A stretch of DNA of 64,000 nucleotides from CBDCLY01 sp965218715 (GTDB taxonomy: Bacteria; Bacteroidota; Bacteroidia; Flavobacteriales_E; Vicingaceae): the NCBI GenBank assembly GCA_965218715.1, contig CBDCLY010000001.1, forward strand, positions 1-64,000, written 5' to 3'. Positions 25,401 to 33,922 of the stretch are shown piece by piece. Positions within the stretch are counted from its first letter, which is position 1. Each line of letters opens with the position of its first letter. The position numbers and the translations under genes are program-made. Below the pieces are notes generated by a model, which did no database searches, was not told the origin of the DNA, and saw nothing but the letters and a program-made list of their open reading frames with translations.

Positions 25401-25797
25401 CTACCTGTTCGCTCAAAGCCTCTGGATAAGTAACTACAAAAATTTGTTGTTCACGGGCGCTTAAGCGATTCAAAACTTCTGCTCTTAGAAGAATGTTCGC
25501 ATTGTCTGTTTGTTCTAAGCTATAGGCTCTTTTGTATGAAGATGGGTAGAACAATGCTCTACTGCCCACTAAAGATTCCAAATCGTTTAAGAAATAGGCG
25601 GCTTCTTCTTTATCTGGCAGCACAAACAGTTGGTGAACAGGCAAATTCTTTGAAATGCCATAAGCTAAAAAGCTTGGAAGACTTCCTAGGGCATCACTAA
25701 AATGGACATGAGAGGTCATTGAATCTTTAAATAATTCGCAGCATTTTTTCAAGCGTCCATCTTCAGAATAGATGGATTTTATGTCCTCAATCTTCAT
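22456..25797 (-). CDS. mfd: Transcription-repair coupling factor
   Basis: A 1113-residue Mfd. The N-terminal UvrB-like part (about 1-400) includes FSVRGGILDIYS. The RNA-polymerase-interacting CarD-like domain has VPGDYISHIDHGVGKFSGLE (about 430-450). The SF2 translocase has Walker A DVGFGKTEIA (near 584), the DEEQKFGV box (near 687), TATPIPRTLQF, TTIIESGLDIPN and QMRGRVGRS. The RecG-like RGAGNLLGGEQSGF and a C-terminal TRCF domain follow. It removes stalled polymerase at DNA lesions and recruits UvrA. Length is typical of Bacteroidota. A TAGATTTG promoter element lies only six bases before its ATG. Confidence 0.97.
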   Translation of the reverse strand: MKIEDIKSIYSEDGRLKKCCELFKDSMTSHVHFSDALGSLPSFLAYGISKNLPVHQLFVLPDKEEAAYFLNDLESLVGSRALFYPSSYKRAYSLEQTDNANILLRAEVLNRLSAREQQIFVVTYPEALSEQVVTELDLKAKTLSINLGDQLDQEFLIETLIEYGFERCDFVGNPGEFSVRGGILDIYSFANENPYRIELYGDEIESIRLFDPGSQISIKPLESIAILPNIQESKETEKRVSIFEFMPSNSLFWFKNFAICRDKIAQQFDKALAAFESIESPLKHQSPHELFLGKDELIRTCANLNTIEIGNQTYFEHDLKVEFNSKAQPAFNKNFDLLSENLNQNTEAGIQNIIVANNAKQIERLYAIFEDLGQKSKMETQLLSIHEGFIDLDLNLAIYTDHQIFDRYHRFRLKESFRQKDQAITLKELNNLVPGDYISHIDHGVGKFSGLEKIMVEGKAQEAIRILYKNKDILYISIHSLHRISKYVSKDGTPPRIDRLGSDSWKKLKQKTKKQVKEIAFDLIKLYAERKAKKGFAYSPDTYLQNELEASFLYEDTPDQFKATQDVKADLESETPMDRLICGDVGFGKTEIAVRAAFKAVADSKQVAILVPTTILAWQHFQTFKNRFKDFPVKVDYINRFRTRKEQNETLKKLGDGEIDILIGTHRIVGKDVNFKDLGLLIIDEEQKFGVGVKDKLKTMKVDVDTLTLTATPIPRTLQFSLMQARDLSVINTPPPNRQPILTEVHTFNEELIRDAVAYEVSRGGQVFFINNRVQNIQEVAGMVQRLVPDARVLIGHGQMKGEELEERMMAFINGEYDVLVATTIIESGLDIPNANTIIINNANNFGLSDLHQMRGRVGRSNKKAFCYLMAPPMVSLTSEARKRLQALEQFSDLGSGFQIAMKDLDIRGAGNLLGGEQSGFMSEIGFDMYQKILNEAIQELKETEFKDMYADIQDAFVQDCLIETDLEILIPDDYVSNITERVHLYKELDNMEKEGQLKGFEEQLIDRFGPIPISTQEMIKAIKLRWLAKEIGLEKVVLKQRKLVCYFVANQESPYYQSPTFTKVLQFVQQNPKLCKLKERRERLSLIFEQVSSIQQTLDVLGGILEKEKLVY

Positions 25798-25803
25798 TCA
25801 ATA

Positions 25804-25811
25804 CAAATCTA
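25804..25811 (-). promoter_or_regulatory. -7 promoter element of mfd
   Basis: On the minus strand this reads TAGATTTG (TAnnTTTG). Its last base is six bases from the mfd ATG, so the mRNA would have almost no leader. No good -33 element is evident. Confidence 0.45.
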
Positions 25812-25869
25812 CTCCTAAAGAACAGAAAGATTGATTAAGTGTTTAAAATTCCAAGAATTTAATTGAGAA

Positions 25870-27603
25870 TTATCTACAGTTTTTTTGATGAGCAGCTTTT
25901 GCTTCCAAGCTTCCTAACTGACTCGCTTTTAAGAATTCTTTGCAGGCCTTGTCCTTTTGATTCATCCGCTGCGCCAACATTCCGTTTAGGAAATATGCAG
26001 GAGCATAGTTTGGGTTCAATTCTAAGGCTGAGTTTATTGCCATTTCAGCCATTTCAAAGTTTGTTTCTCTGGCATAAATTAAAGCTAAATTAGTATAGGC
26101 ATCTTCTCTTGGCCTAATTGAGATGCTGTTGATGAAATCTTCCTTAGCCTTTATGTTCTTGCCCAATTTTGCCAATTCATTTCCTCTGTTAAAATAAGCA
26201 TCTGGATGAGGTTTTAGTTGGATCGCTTTTGAGAAATCTGCTAAAGCTTTTTCACTTAGATTTTGTTGTGCGAAGGCATTTCCTCGATTGGAGTATGCGT
26301 CTGCGTAATTTGCTTTGAGCTGTATGGCCGTTGAAAAATGTTGGATTGCTTCTTTAGTAGCGTTTTTCCCCATTTTATAAGCGCCAAGATTATTATGTGC
26401 CTGAGCTACATTAGGAAATTGCTCCAAAACGTTTTCCCAAATCGTTTGATCGTTTTCCCAAATTAAACTTCTCTGATGGCTTAAGTACCCAAGGTAAAGT
26501 AGGACTGGAATTGCAAAGTACATGGTCCTTTTCCCCTTTGGGATTATTCTGGATAAAATGATTAAAAACCCTATTATAGAAAAGTATAAATACCTATCGG
26601 TAGTCAATTGATTTCCAATTGCAATGACCTGGATGACTAATACGATATTGATTAAATAGAAACCTGAACCAAGAATAAGGAAGCTGGAACTTCTATTTTT
26701 CCAAAGGAGAAAAGCCATCCCAACTAATAAAACTGGGCTTAGGTAAAATGCCAATGGAAGTCTTCCATTAACAATTTCTGGATAGGGGTAAAAAACAGAT
26801 AAATCTATAGGAAAAAGAAATTTAGTTGGATAAAACAACAAAGAATATGCGCTTAGAAATATGCGCTGAACACCTTCAAAACTTTGGCTCAAATCGGAAA
26901 GGTGGCCGGCAGTATCTCGACTCATTATTGTGATGATTCCGAATAGAATGGAAAGTCCGAATAGAGGGATCTTTTCTAAAACAGTTTTTCGATTCAAATT
27001 TCCTTTCCATAAGTCAAGTAGCAAAAGTGCAAGGGGGAAACTTACTGCCATCGATTTGGATAGCAAGGCCGCTAAGAAACAAAGGATTACTGCAATGCTT
27101 TGCCTTCCTTTTCTCAAATACAAGATCAACCCCAATAAAAAGAAAAAGCTAGAGCATAAGGTGCTAAATGCAGAAACCCAAACTATAGTCTCAACTTGAA
27201 TCGGATGAAGGGCAAAAACTAAACTTAGAACGAACCCGAGGGATGGATCAATTTTTAATAAAAGCAATAAGCGATAAACTAGGTAGCTGTTCAAGCAATG
27301 AAAGCACAAGCTAAGCAAGTGAAATGCGAAAGGTTTTAATCCAAAAAGACTGGCAATTCCTAAGTAAAAAAAGCTGCTTAAGGCTTGATACATCCCTACT
27401 GCTGTAGTAGAAAAAATTCCCTTGATGTTTTCCCAAGAAAAATTTTGCAACAAAGGATTTTGTGCAACCTGTTCTTGGTCGTCCAATTGGGTAAAATCAA
27501 AAAAAATAGATTGCTGAAACACCAGCAATAACACCCCAAATAGCAGAAGTATTCCTGCTACATGCTGCCAAAGATGAAAAGCCTTAAGATTATGGTCTGA
27601 CAT
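25870..27603 (-). CDS. Polytopic membrane protein with C-terminal TPR repeats (TMTC/PMT-like)
   Basis: A 577-residue protein. The N-terminal part (about 1-385) has around ten membrane helices and begins like GT-C glycosyltransferases: a first luminal loop with acidic DFTQLDDQEQV, then SSFFYLGIASLFGLKPFAFH and FALHPIQVETIVWVSAFSTL, a pattern shared with eukaryotic TMTC mannosyltransferases and bacterial relatives. The rest (about 390-575) is at least five TPR units (AHNNLGAYKMGKNATKEAI, ADAYSNRGNAFAQQNLSEKA, and so on). O-glycosylation of exported proteins is plausible since Bacteroidota have such a system, but the function is not proven by sequence. It lies 30 bases after fbp on the same strand. 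Confidence 0.75.
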   Translation of the reverse strand: MSDHNLKAFHLWQHVAGILLLFGVLLLVFQQSIFFDFTQLDDQEQVAQNPLLQNFSWENIKGIFSTTAVGMYQALSSFFYLGIASLFGLKPFAFHLLSLCFHCLNSYLVYRLLLLLKIDPSLGFVLSLVFALHPIQVETIVWVSAFSTLCSSFFFLLGLILYLRKGRQSIAVILCFLAALLSKSMAVSFPLALLLLDLWKGNLNRKTVLEKIPLFGLSILFGIITIMSRDTAGHLSDLSQSFEGVQRIFLSAYSLLFYPTKFLFPIDLSVFYPYPEIVNGRLPLAFYLSPVLLVGMAFLLWKNRSSSFLILGSGFYLINIVLVIQVIAIGNQLTTDRYLYFSIIGFLIILSRIIPKGKRTMYFAIPVLLYLGYLSHQRSLIWENDQTIWENVLEQFPNVAQAHNNLGAYKMGKNATKEAIQHFSTAIQLKANYADAYSNRGNAFAQQNLSEKALADFSKAIQLKPHPDAYFNRGNELAKLGKNIKAKEDFINSISIRPREDAYTNLALIYARETNFEMAEMAINSALELNPNYAPAYFLNGMLAQRMNQKDKACKEFLKASQLGSLEAKAAHQKNCR

Positions 27604-27633
27604 TTTTTTTCTTTGTCAGCTAAGGTAAGAGAT

Positions 27634-28626
27634 TTAGGATTTAAGGTATTGGTCTACCATGTTCTTAGATCCTAAGATACACGGGATCCTTTGGTGCAAT
27701 TCTGTTGGGTCAATTTCTAAAATTCTTTTTTCTCCATCGCTTGCTGTACCTCCAGCTTGTTCAACAATAAATGCAATTGGATTGCATTCGTATAAAAGTC
27801 TGAGTTTACCATTTGGTGCTTTTGTGGTGGAAGGGTAAATAAATATTCCTCCTTTGATAATGTTTCTATGAATATCGGCCACCATTGAGGCGATGTATCT
27901 TGCTGAATATGGCCTTTTACTCGCTGGATCTTCAGCTTTACAATAATTGATATAATTGTTTACTTGTTGATCACAATACACCAAATTGCCTTCATTGATG
28001 GAGTAGATATTCCCATTTTCTGGCACTTTCATGTCGGGATGTGATAAACAATATTCTCCTATTGAAGGGTCTAAAGTAAATCCATTTACTCCTTTGCCAG
28101 TAGTGTAAACCAGCATGGTAGATGAACCATAAATGATATATCCTGCTGCCACCTGTTCGTCGCCTTTTTGCAAGAAATCATCAATATTGGCTAGGGTTCC
28201 TATAGCAGATTTTCTGCGGTAGATGCTAAAGATCGTTCCAATCGAAACATTAACATCAATGTTAGAAGAACCGTCAAGTGGGTCAAAGCTAACCACATAC
28301 TTTCCTTGCATAGAAGCTTCATTATCGAAGGCAACAAAGTCATCATTTTCTTCTGATGCAATTGCACAAGCTTCTCCACCATTTCTCAATGCAGAAATGA
28401 ATTGTTCATCGGCAAAAACATCTAATTTTTGCTGGGTCTCCCCTTGAATGTTCTCTTGTTGAGTAGCACCAAGAATGTTGGCTAATCCTGCTTTGTTGAC
28501 TTCTCTGTTTACAATTTTAGAAGCAATTACTATGTCGTTTAACAACCTAGTTAACTCACCTGTTGCAAATTTGAAATCCTCTTGTCGTTCAATTATGAAC
28601 TCACTTAATGTCTTGACACCACTCAT
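27634..28626 (-). CDS. fbp: Class I fructose-1,6-bisphosphatase
   Basis: A 330-residue gluconeogenic phosphatase that converts fructose-1,6-bisphosphate to fructose-6-phosphate. Metal-binding and catalytic motifs are VSFDPLDGSSNIDVNVSIGT (about 109-128, with D-P-L-D-G-S-S), GFTLDPSIGEYCLSH, and RYIASMVADIHRNIIKGGIF near residue 250, followed by KLRLLYECNPIAFIVEQAGG. The open frame extends 21 codons upstream, but the family starts near MSGVKTLSEFI, so 28626 is chosen. It is divergent from the GNAT gene. Confidence 0.95.
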   Translation of the reverse strand: MSGVKTLSEFIIERQEDFKFATGELTRLLNDIVIASKIVNREVNKAGLANILGATQQENIQGETQQKLDVFADEQFISALRNGGEACAIASEENDDFVAFDNEASMQGKYVVSFDPLDGSSNIDVNVSIGTIFSIYRRKSAIGTLANIDDFLQKGDEQVAAGYIIYGSSTMLVYTTGKGVNGFTLDPSIGEYCLSHPDMKVPENGNIYSINEGNLVYCDQQVNNYINYCKAEDPASKRPYSARYIASMVADIHRNIIKGGIFIYPSTTKAPNGKLRLLYECNPIAFIVEQAGGTASDGEKRILEIDPTELHQRIPCILGSKNMVDQYLKS

Positions 28627-28705
28627 ATTATTCTGTAAAATTTTAGCAAATATCGGAATTTGCTTTCGACTAAAAATCATGGTTTCCAATTGTCTTTTCC
28701 ATGTT

Positions 28706-28713
28706 TATCTTTG
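28706..28713 (+). promoter_or_regulatory. -7 promoter element of the GNAT gene
   Basis: TATCTTTG is a perfect TAnnTTTG match whose last base is seven bases before the ATG at 28721, implying a leader of only a few bases. Confidence 0.45.
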
Positions 28714-28720
28714 TGGCCTT

Positions 28721-29206
28721 ATGAGTGAGTTTATTGTTAGAAAAGGGGAGAAGAAAGATTGTCGAGAGGCAATTGAACTGATTAAAGAATTGGCCATTTA
28801 TGAAAAGGCTGAAGATGAGGCTATATTAAAGCCCCAAGACCTAGAAAGAGATGGTTTTGGAGAGCTGCCAAAATTTGGATTATTGGTGGCTGAGTCGAAA
28901 GGAAAAGTGATAGGTATTTCATTGTTTTATGAGAAATATTCTACTTGGAAGGGTTCATGTTTGTACTTGGAAGACCTTGTGGTAACGAAAGAGAAACGAG
29001 GAATAGGAGCAGGGAAAGCATTGTTTGAAGCAACGGTTAAAGAAGCGAAGAATAGAAATGCAGGCAGAATGGAATGGCAAGTATTAGATTGGAATGCACC
29101 CGCTATTGGCTTTTATAAAAACTATGGGGCAGACATTGATGAGTCTTGGTACAATGGTCGATTTAATCGACAACAAATTGATGAATTAACACAATCATTT
29201 TCATGA
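28721..29206 (+). CDS. GNAT-family N-acetyltransferase
   Basis: A 161-residue acetyltransferase. The acetyl-CoA-binding signature is LYLEDLVVTKEKRGIGAGKA (about 84-103, with the R-G-I-G-x-G-K-A loop), followed by the late motif WQVLDWNAPAIGFYKNYGA. These features fit the diamine/spermidine acetyltransferase-like subgroup, but the substrate is uncertain. The open frame extends far upstream in antisense to fbp; the ATG at 28721 is chosen because homology begins there and a -7 element lies just before it. Its stop overlaps the aspartate kinase start by four bases. Confidence 0.9.
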   Translation: MSEFIVRKGEKKDCREAIELIKELAIYEKAEDEAILKPQDLERDGFGELPKFGLLVAESKGKVIGISLFYEKYSTWKGSCLYLEDLVVTKEKRGIGAGKALFEATVKEAKNRNAGRMEWQVLDWNAPAIGFYKNYGADIDESWYNGRFNRQQIDELTQSFS

Positions 29207-30471
29207 GGGTATTTAAATTTGGTGGAGCCTCTGTAAAAGATGCTGATGGGGTTAGAAATATTGCCTCTATATTAAATGAGTTTAATGGCTCAAGAACTGT
29301 ACTAATTGTTTCTGCCATGGGGAAAATGACCAATGCCCTCGAAAAATTGGCACATTCCTTTTTTGAAAGAGATAAACCTGCAGTTGAGGAACAATTGATG
29401 GCAATTAGAAAATTCCATGAGGGAATAGTTGAAGAACTTTTTGGTGATAAAAATCAAGCTCTAATTGATGATTTGCACAATACTTTTGTAGAGCTAGAAT
29501 GGCAGCTAGAGGATGATCCAGTTGGGACCTTTGATTTTGAATACGATCAAATTGTGTGCATAGGGGAGATGTTATCGACTAAGATTGTTGCCGCTTATTT
29601 AAATTCCAAGGAGCAACATTGCAAATGGGTCGATGTTCGTGGTTTAGTGAGAACCGACAATAATTACCGAAATGCAAATGTAGATTGGCAATTGAGCGAA
29701 AAACAGATTAAAGAAAGTATTCTGGAGAAAAATAGAGGGGTGAATCTTTTTGTTACTCAAGGATTTGTTGGGGGCACATCAGAAAATTTCTCAAGTACAT
29801 TAGGGCGAGAAGGTTCAGATTTTACTGCAGCGATTTTCGCGAATGCATTAGATGCAGAAGATGTTGTAATTTGGAAAGATGTGGAAGGCATGTTAAATGC
29901 AGACCCTAAGTATTATGATCACCCAGTTAAACTGAATCAAATTTCTTACAAAGAAGCAGTTGAGTTGGCTTATTTTGGTGCATCAGTAATTCACCCAAAA
30001 ACAATAAAGCCCCTTCAAAATAAAAACATTCCTCTTTGGGTAAAATCATTTTTGAACCCCCTGAATAAAGGCAGCATTATTAATGGTGATGAAAGCAGCG
30101 ACCAGTTGATCCCCTCCTATATTCACAAAGAAAATCAATGCTTGATTTCAATCGCTCCAAAGGATTTTTCTTTTATCGATGAGAAAAGTTTGGCTCAAAT
30201 TTTTGAGGCTTTTGCATCTGCAAAAATTGGAATAAACGTGATGCAAAATTCTGCCATTAGCTTTAGTGTTTGCCTAGACAACACAGGTAATGACTTGAGC
30301 CTTTTAATGGAAAGTATTAAGGAGAATTATGAGGTCAAATTCAACTCATCGCTTACTTTAATTACTATCCGTCATTATAATGATGAGATAATAGCTGAAT
30401 TATTAATAGGAAAGAAAGTGTACATGACCCAAAGAACAAGGTCAACAGCTAGGTTTGTGGTGAGTGATTAG
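29203..30471 (+). CDS. Aspartate kinase
   Basis: A 422-residue monofunctional aspartokinase, first step of the lysine/threonine/methionine pathway. The N-terminal KFGGASVKDADGVRN (4-18) and VLIVSAMGKMTNAL are followed by CIGEMLSTKIVAAYL, TLGREGSDFTAAIFA (substrate Asp pocket) and VWKDVEGMLNADPKY. The C-terminal region from about 300 resembles ACT regulatory domains (for example ISIAPKDFSFIDEKSLAQIF), so amino-acid feedback is likely. It is coupled to the GNAT gene (ATGA overlap) and overlaps the end of the convergent dehydrogenase gene by 23 bases. Confidence 0.93.
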   Translation: MRVFKFGGASVKDADGVRNIASILNEFNGSRTVLIVSAMGKMTNALEKLAHSFFERDKPAVEEQLMAIRKFHEGIVEELFGDKNQALIDDLHNTFVELEWQLEDDPVGTFDFEYDQIVCIGEMLSTKIVAAYLNSKEQHCKWVDVRGLVRTDNNYRNANVDWQLSEKQIKESILEKNRGVNLFVTQGFVGGTSENFSSTLGREGSDFTAAIFANALDAEDVVIWKDVEGMLNADPKYYDHPVKLNQISYKEAVELAYFGASVIHPKTIKPLQNKNIPLWVKSFLNPLNKGSIINGDESSDQLIPSYIHKENQCLISIAPKDFSFIDEKSLAQIFEAFASAKIGINVMQNSAISFSVCLDNTGNDLSLLMESIKENYEVKFNSSLTLITIRHYNDEIIAELLIGKKVYMTQRTRSTARFVVSD

Positions 30472-31405
30472 CCAAAATTTTGTCTGCCAATACGCTTGCC
30501 AGTTTTTCATATGATTCTACTGTCCAACCTGCCACATGAGGACTCAGGATTACGCGTTTATCATTTAGTAATTCTTTCAAGCTTTTGTTTTGTTCTTCCG
30601 AGTCTAATTGTTCAAAGGAGCTAGTTTCAAATTCCAAGACATCCAAACATGCCCCCTTTACTTTATTGTCATTCAGAGCAGCAATCAAATCTTTTATTTT
30701 AAGATGCTTTCCTCGTGCTGTATTGATAATAAAGATTGGTTTTTTGAATTTTCTGATGAAATCTAGATCAACTAAAAACCTAGTCTCCTCCGTAAATGGC
30801 AAGTGAATGGAAAGAATGTCTGTGGTTTCAAATAATTCTTCCATCTTCACTTCTCTTACAAATTGTGAACTAAAACCAGTCTTGTATTTATCATAAGCGA
30901 TGGTGTTTACACCAAAACCAATCAATCTTTCAGAAAAGGCTTGGCCCATGTTTCCATAGCCAAGAATGCCAACAGTTTTCCCCTTTAATTCTAGGCCTCT
31001 ATTCCCTTCTCTGTCCCAAATTCCTTGACGCACTTCCATGTCGCCTTTTGTCAAATTATTAAACAAAGAAAGCAACATACCCGTGGCATGCTCAGCAACT
31101 GCATCTTTGTTGCCTTCTGGAGAATTGTAGCATTTAATGCCTAAATCTTTTGCTAAACTTAAATTGATATTTTCCATGCCGGCTCCAGATCTGGCAATCC
31201 ATTTTAAATTTGGTGCAAGGGATACAATTTCTTGGTTTACAAGAAATCGACTTCTAATGACGATGCCTTCAGCTTTTGTTAGAATAGCAGGCAATTCTTC
31301 TCTTTTAGATTGACTGTGCCATTCACAATTAAAACCAGCTTGATTAAGTCGGTCAAACAAAATTGGATGGACACTGTCGAGGAAGATGACTTTCTTTTGG
31401 CTCAT
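30449..31405 (-). CDS. D-2-hydroxyacid dehydrogenase (phosphoglycerate dehydrogenase-like)
   Basis: A 318-residue NAD-dependent dehydrogenase. The catalytic-domain segment WIARSGAGMENINL, the Rossmann motif TVGILGYGNMGQAF (near 143-156), DILSIHLPFTEETRFLVD, INTARGKHLKI, and the catalytic His in VILSPHVAGWTVESYEKLA are all present. There is no ACT domain, so it is the short type. Serine biosynthesis (SerA) is possible but glyoxylate/hydroxypyruvate or another 2-oxoacid cannot be excluded. The ATG at 31405 is chosen over a TTG at 31420 that would overlap mgtE. It follows mgtE on the same strand. Confidence 0.88.
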   Translation of the reverse strand: MSQKKVIFLDSVHPILFDRLNQAGFNCEWHSQSKREELPAILTKAEGIVIRSRFLVNQEIVSLAPNLKWIARSGAGMENINLSLAKDLGIKCYNSPEGNKDAVAEHATGMLLSLFNNLTKGDMEVRQGIWDREGNRGLELKGKTVGILGYGNMGQAFSERLIGFGVNTIAYDKYKTGFSSQFVREVKMEELFETTDILSIHLPFTEETRFLVDLDFIRKFKKPIFIINTARGKHLKIKDLIAALNDNKVKGACLDVLEFETSSFEQLDSEEQNKSLKELLNDKRVILSPHVAGWTVESYEKLASVLADKILANHSPQT

Positions 31406-31410
31406 GATTC

Positions 31411-32769
31411 TTATAGCCAATTATACATCAAATGCCCAATACCGAAATAAATGAAGAGGCCAACAATGTCATTCATCGTGGTAATGAATGGTCCAGTGGC
31501 CAATGCAGGATCAATTTTATAGCGATCTAACATCAAGGGGACAAACGTTCCAAATAATCCAGCAAAAATGATCACCATCATCAATGCCAGGCTAACGGTG
31601 GCTGCTAGGTCTAGGCTGTCTTTATACAATATGGTGTAAATCAATATCAAAACGCTACAAACTAAGCCATTGAGCATTGCCACCAAAAACTCTTTACTCA
31701 GTCGAGCAAACAAGCTGTCAAAACCTAGGCTATTGTTGGCTAATCCTTGAACAATAATTGCAGAAGATTGTACACCAACATTTCCTCCCATAGCGGCAAT
31801 AAGTGGAATAAATAGGGCCATTTCAGGGTAAAGACTTAGTTGTTCTTCGTATTGGTTGATCACTAGTGCTCCAAATATTCCTCCTAATAATCCAACCAAT
31901 AACCAGGGCAATCGAGCTCTAGTTAGAACGCGCACAGAATCAGAGGAGTCGATGCTTTCTGAAATACCAGATGCCATTTGATAATCTTTATCTGCTTCTT
32001 CTTTGATAACATCTACAACATCATCAATAGTAATTCTTCCAATTAAACGATTCAATTCATCAACTACAGGCAATACTACCAGGTCATATTTCTCCATGAT
32101 GCTAGCTATTTCCTCAGAACTTTGTTGAGCCCTTACTGAACGTACTTCTTCGTCAAAAAGATCGGCAACCTTACTTCCATTTGGAGCCAATAGAAGGCGC
32201 TTTAAGGATAGTTTACCATGCAATTTATCTTGCTCATCCACTACATAAATGGTGTAAACATTATCGATGTCCTCTGCTTGCCTTCGCATTTCTTTTAGGC
32301 AGGTCATTATCGACCAAGAGATTTGAACTTTGATGAGTTCCTTGGCCATTAATCCACCTGCTGAATCTTCCGGGTAGTTAAGTAAATCTACAATGTCGCT
32401 GGCATGCTCAGGATCTTTTATTAAAGAAATTACATCCTCTTTTTGCTCTTCACTTAATCCCGAAACCAAATCTGCAGCATCATCAGATTCCATGTTTTCA
32501 AGAACCTTTTCTGCAATTTCAATGGGTTTTAAATCTTCAAGGACTTTCTCTTGAACATCTTCTTCCAATTCAACAAATACCTCCGCCGACCTATTTTCGT
32601 CTAAATAGGAGAAAAGTTGAGAGGCTTCTTTCTCGTCTAATTGGTCAAGAATTTCTGCAATATCCGCAGGGTGAAGCGTTTTAACTTCTTCTAATATCGC
32701 AGCATCACGACCTTCTTTTAGGCCATTTGCTACTTCTTGGATATATGCTTTGTTTAATTCGAATTGCAT
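31411..32769 (-). CDS. mgtE: Magnesium transporter MgtE
   Basis: A 452-residue Mg2+ channel. The N-domain of repeated helices (LHPADIAEILDQLDEKEASQ and following) runs to about residue 130; the CBS pair (about 135-260) includes SAGGLMAKELIKV and IGRITIDDVVDVIKEEADKD. Five membrane helices follow (about 285-450), starting at RLPWLLVGLLGGIFGALVI and containing AAMGGNVGVQSSAIIVQGLA. The N and CBS domains gate the pore according to cytoplasmic Mg2+. Only 72 bases separate it from rsmA, too short for an M-box riboswitch. A near-consensus CATATTTG ends two bases before the ATG. Confidence 0.96.
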   Translation of the reverse strand: MQFELNKAYIQEVANGLKEGRDAAILEEVKTLHPADIAEILDQLDEKEASQLFSYLDENRSAEVFVELEEDVQEKVLEDLKPIEIAEKVLENMESDDAADLVSGLSEEQKEDVISLIKDPEHASDIVDLLNYPEDSAGGLMAKELIKVQISWSIMTCLKEMRRQAEDIDNVYTIYVVDEQDKLHGKLSLKRLLLAPNGSKVADLFDEEVRSVRAQQSSEEIASIMEKYDLVVLPVVDELNRLIGRITIDDVVDVIKEEADKDYQMASGISESIDSSDSVRVLTRARLPWLLVGLLGGIFGALVINQYEEQLSLYPEMALFIPLIAAMGGNVGVQSSAIIVQGLANNSLGFDSLFARLSKEFLVAMLNGLVCSVLILIYTILYKDSLDLAATVSLALMMVIIFAGLFGTFVPLMLDRYKIDPALATGPFITTMNDIVGLFIYFGIGHLMYNWL

Positions 32770-32841
32770 GGCAAATATGCTATGCTTGCGAAGATAAGGT
32801 TTTGGTGTAGAAAAAAATTATTGGAGATTAAGAATTCAATT

Positions 32842-33615
32842 TTAAACCTTTAAGAGCTTCACCAAATCTATGAAGTCTTGAACTCCAAGTTGTTCAGGCC
32901 GCTCATTAAAAATTTCTTTGTCCTTTAATTCAGCAGGGATAAGAGATTTTAAGGAATTTCTTAAGGTTTTTCGTCTTTGATTAAATGCCATTTTGATTAG
33001 GCTTTTAAATTTTTTCTCATCGCAGTCGAGTCGATCTACCTTATTTCTTTTCAAACGAATTACTGCGGATTTCACTTTTGGTGGAGGATTAAAAACATCT
33101 GGCTCTATGGTAAACAAGTACTCAATGTCATAATAAGCTTGAAGTAATACTGAGATAATTCCGTAGGTTCTAGACCCAGGGCCTGCAACTACTCTTTCAG
33201 CAACTTCTTTTTGAAACATTCCCACCAATTCAAGAACCTGATCTTTAGATTCTAGGGCTTTAAAAAGAATTTGAGAGGAGATATTATACGGGAAGTTTCC
33301 TATGATGCCAATGCTTTCGCCATTGAAATTTTTATAAAGGTCCATGTTCAGAAAATCACCAAAAATTACTTGGTCTTCTTCTAGTGGAAAATGTGCCAAT
33401 AAATATTCAATCGATTCACGGTCGATGTCAATGATTTTGAGGTTTAGTTTCTCCCTCTTTAATAGGTAACGTGTTAACACGCCCATGCCTGGACCCACTT
33501 CTACCGCGTGGCTTAGGTTTCCTTCTTGTGCAAAAGCATCAACGGTATCTTTGGCAATGGATTGATCTAGCAAAAAATGCTGACCGAGGTGTTTTTTAGC
33601 CCGAACGTTTTTCAC
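32842..33615 (-). CDS. rsmA: 16S rRNA dimethyladenosine transferase
   Basis: A 257-residue KsgA/RsmA that dimethylates two adjacent adenines (A1518/A1519 by E. coli numbering) of 16S rRNA. AKKHLGQHFLLDQSIAKDTV at the start, the SAM motif AVEVGPGMGVLTRYLLKR (about 38-55) and the catalytic NFPYNISSQILFKAL (about 107-121) are all present. It starts with GTG placed directly after the TAG of the DUF4286 gene. It ends the serS - lipoprotein - TPR - DUF4286 - rsmA chain. Confidence 0.96.
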   Translation of the reverse strand: MKNVRAKKHLGQHFLLDQSIAKDTVDAFAQEGNLSHAVEVGPGMGVLTRYLLKREKLNLKIIDIDRESIEYLLAHFPLEEDQVIFGDFLNMDLYKNFNGESIGIIGNFPYNISSQILFKALESKDQVLELVGMFQKEVAERVVAGPGSRTYGIISVLLQAYYDIEYLFTIEPDVFNPPPKVKSAVIRLKRNKVDRLDCDEKKFKSLIKMAFNQRRKTLRNSLKSLIPAELKDKEIFNERPEQLGVQDFIDLVKLLKV

Positions 33616-33921
33616 CTATGCTTGTTCTAAGAGGTTTCTGAATGCTGCAAATTTTCCCGCGTATCTGTCATTGTGATCCTGTTGTAGCTTCGGAGAATGA
33701 TGTGCTTGATATTCATGCAAATCTTTCATGTTGGAGCAATCGTATTGTATGTTGAAAGTGACTCCAGTTTCATCAGCAGCATGCCCAATAACTTTTAATA
33801 ATCGATACTGTAGAAAAAAACCAGTTTTCATAACATCAGGGATGTGAGTTCCTTTCATCCAGTTTAGCCAATCTTCAGCAATGCTATCATCTACATTTAC
33901 GGTTACACTATATACTATCAT
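33616..33921 (-). CDS. DUF4286 family protein
   Basis: A 101-residue Bacteroidota protein, probably a ferredoxin-like alpha/beta barrel of the kind used by small dimeric enzymes and binding proteins. It begins MIVYSVTVNVDDSIAEDWL and has a central WMKGTHIPDVMKTGFF and a late YAGKFAAFRNLLEQA. The function is unknown. It starts one base before the upstream TPR gene ends its transcript segment and directly abuts rsmA, so it probably belongs to that operon. Confidence 0.85.
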   Translation of the reverse strand: MIVYSVTVNVDDSIAEDWLNWMKGTHIPDVMKTGFFLQYRLLKVIGHAADETGVTFNIQYDCSNMKDLHEYQAHHSPKLQQDHNDRYAGKFAAFRNLLEQA

Positions 33922-33922
33922 C

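Noticed and set aside
28475..28720. N-terminal extension of the GNAT reading frame
   Set aside because: It is antisense to fbp, and acetyltransferase similarity begins only at the ATG 28721.
32770..32841. Mg2+ riboswitch (M-box) upstream of mgtE
   Set aside because: The 72-base gap is too short and no matching stems are visible.
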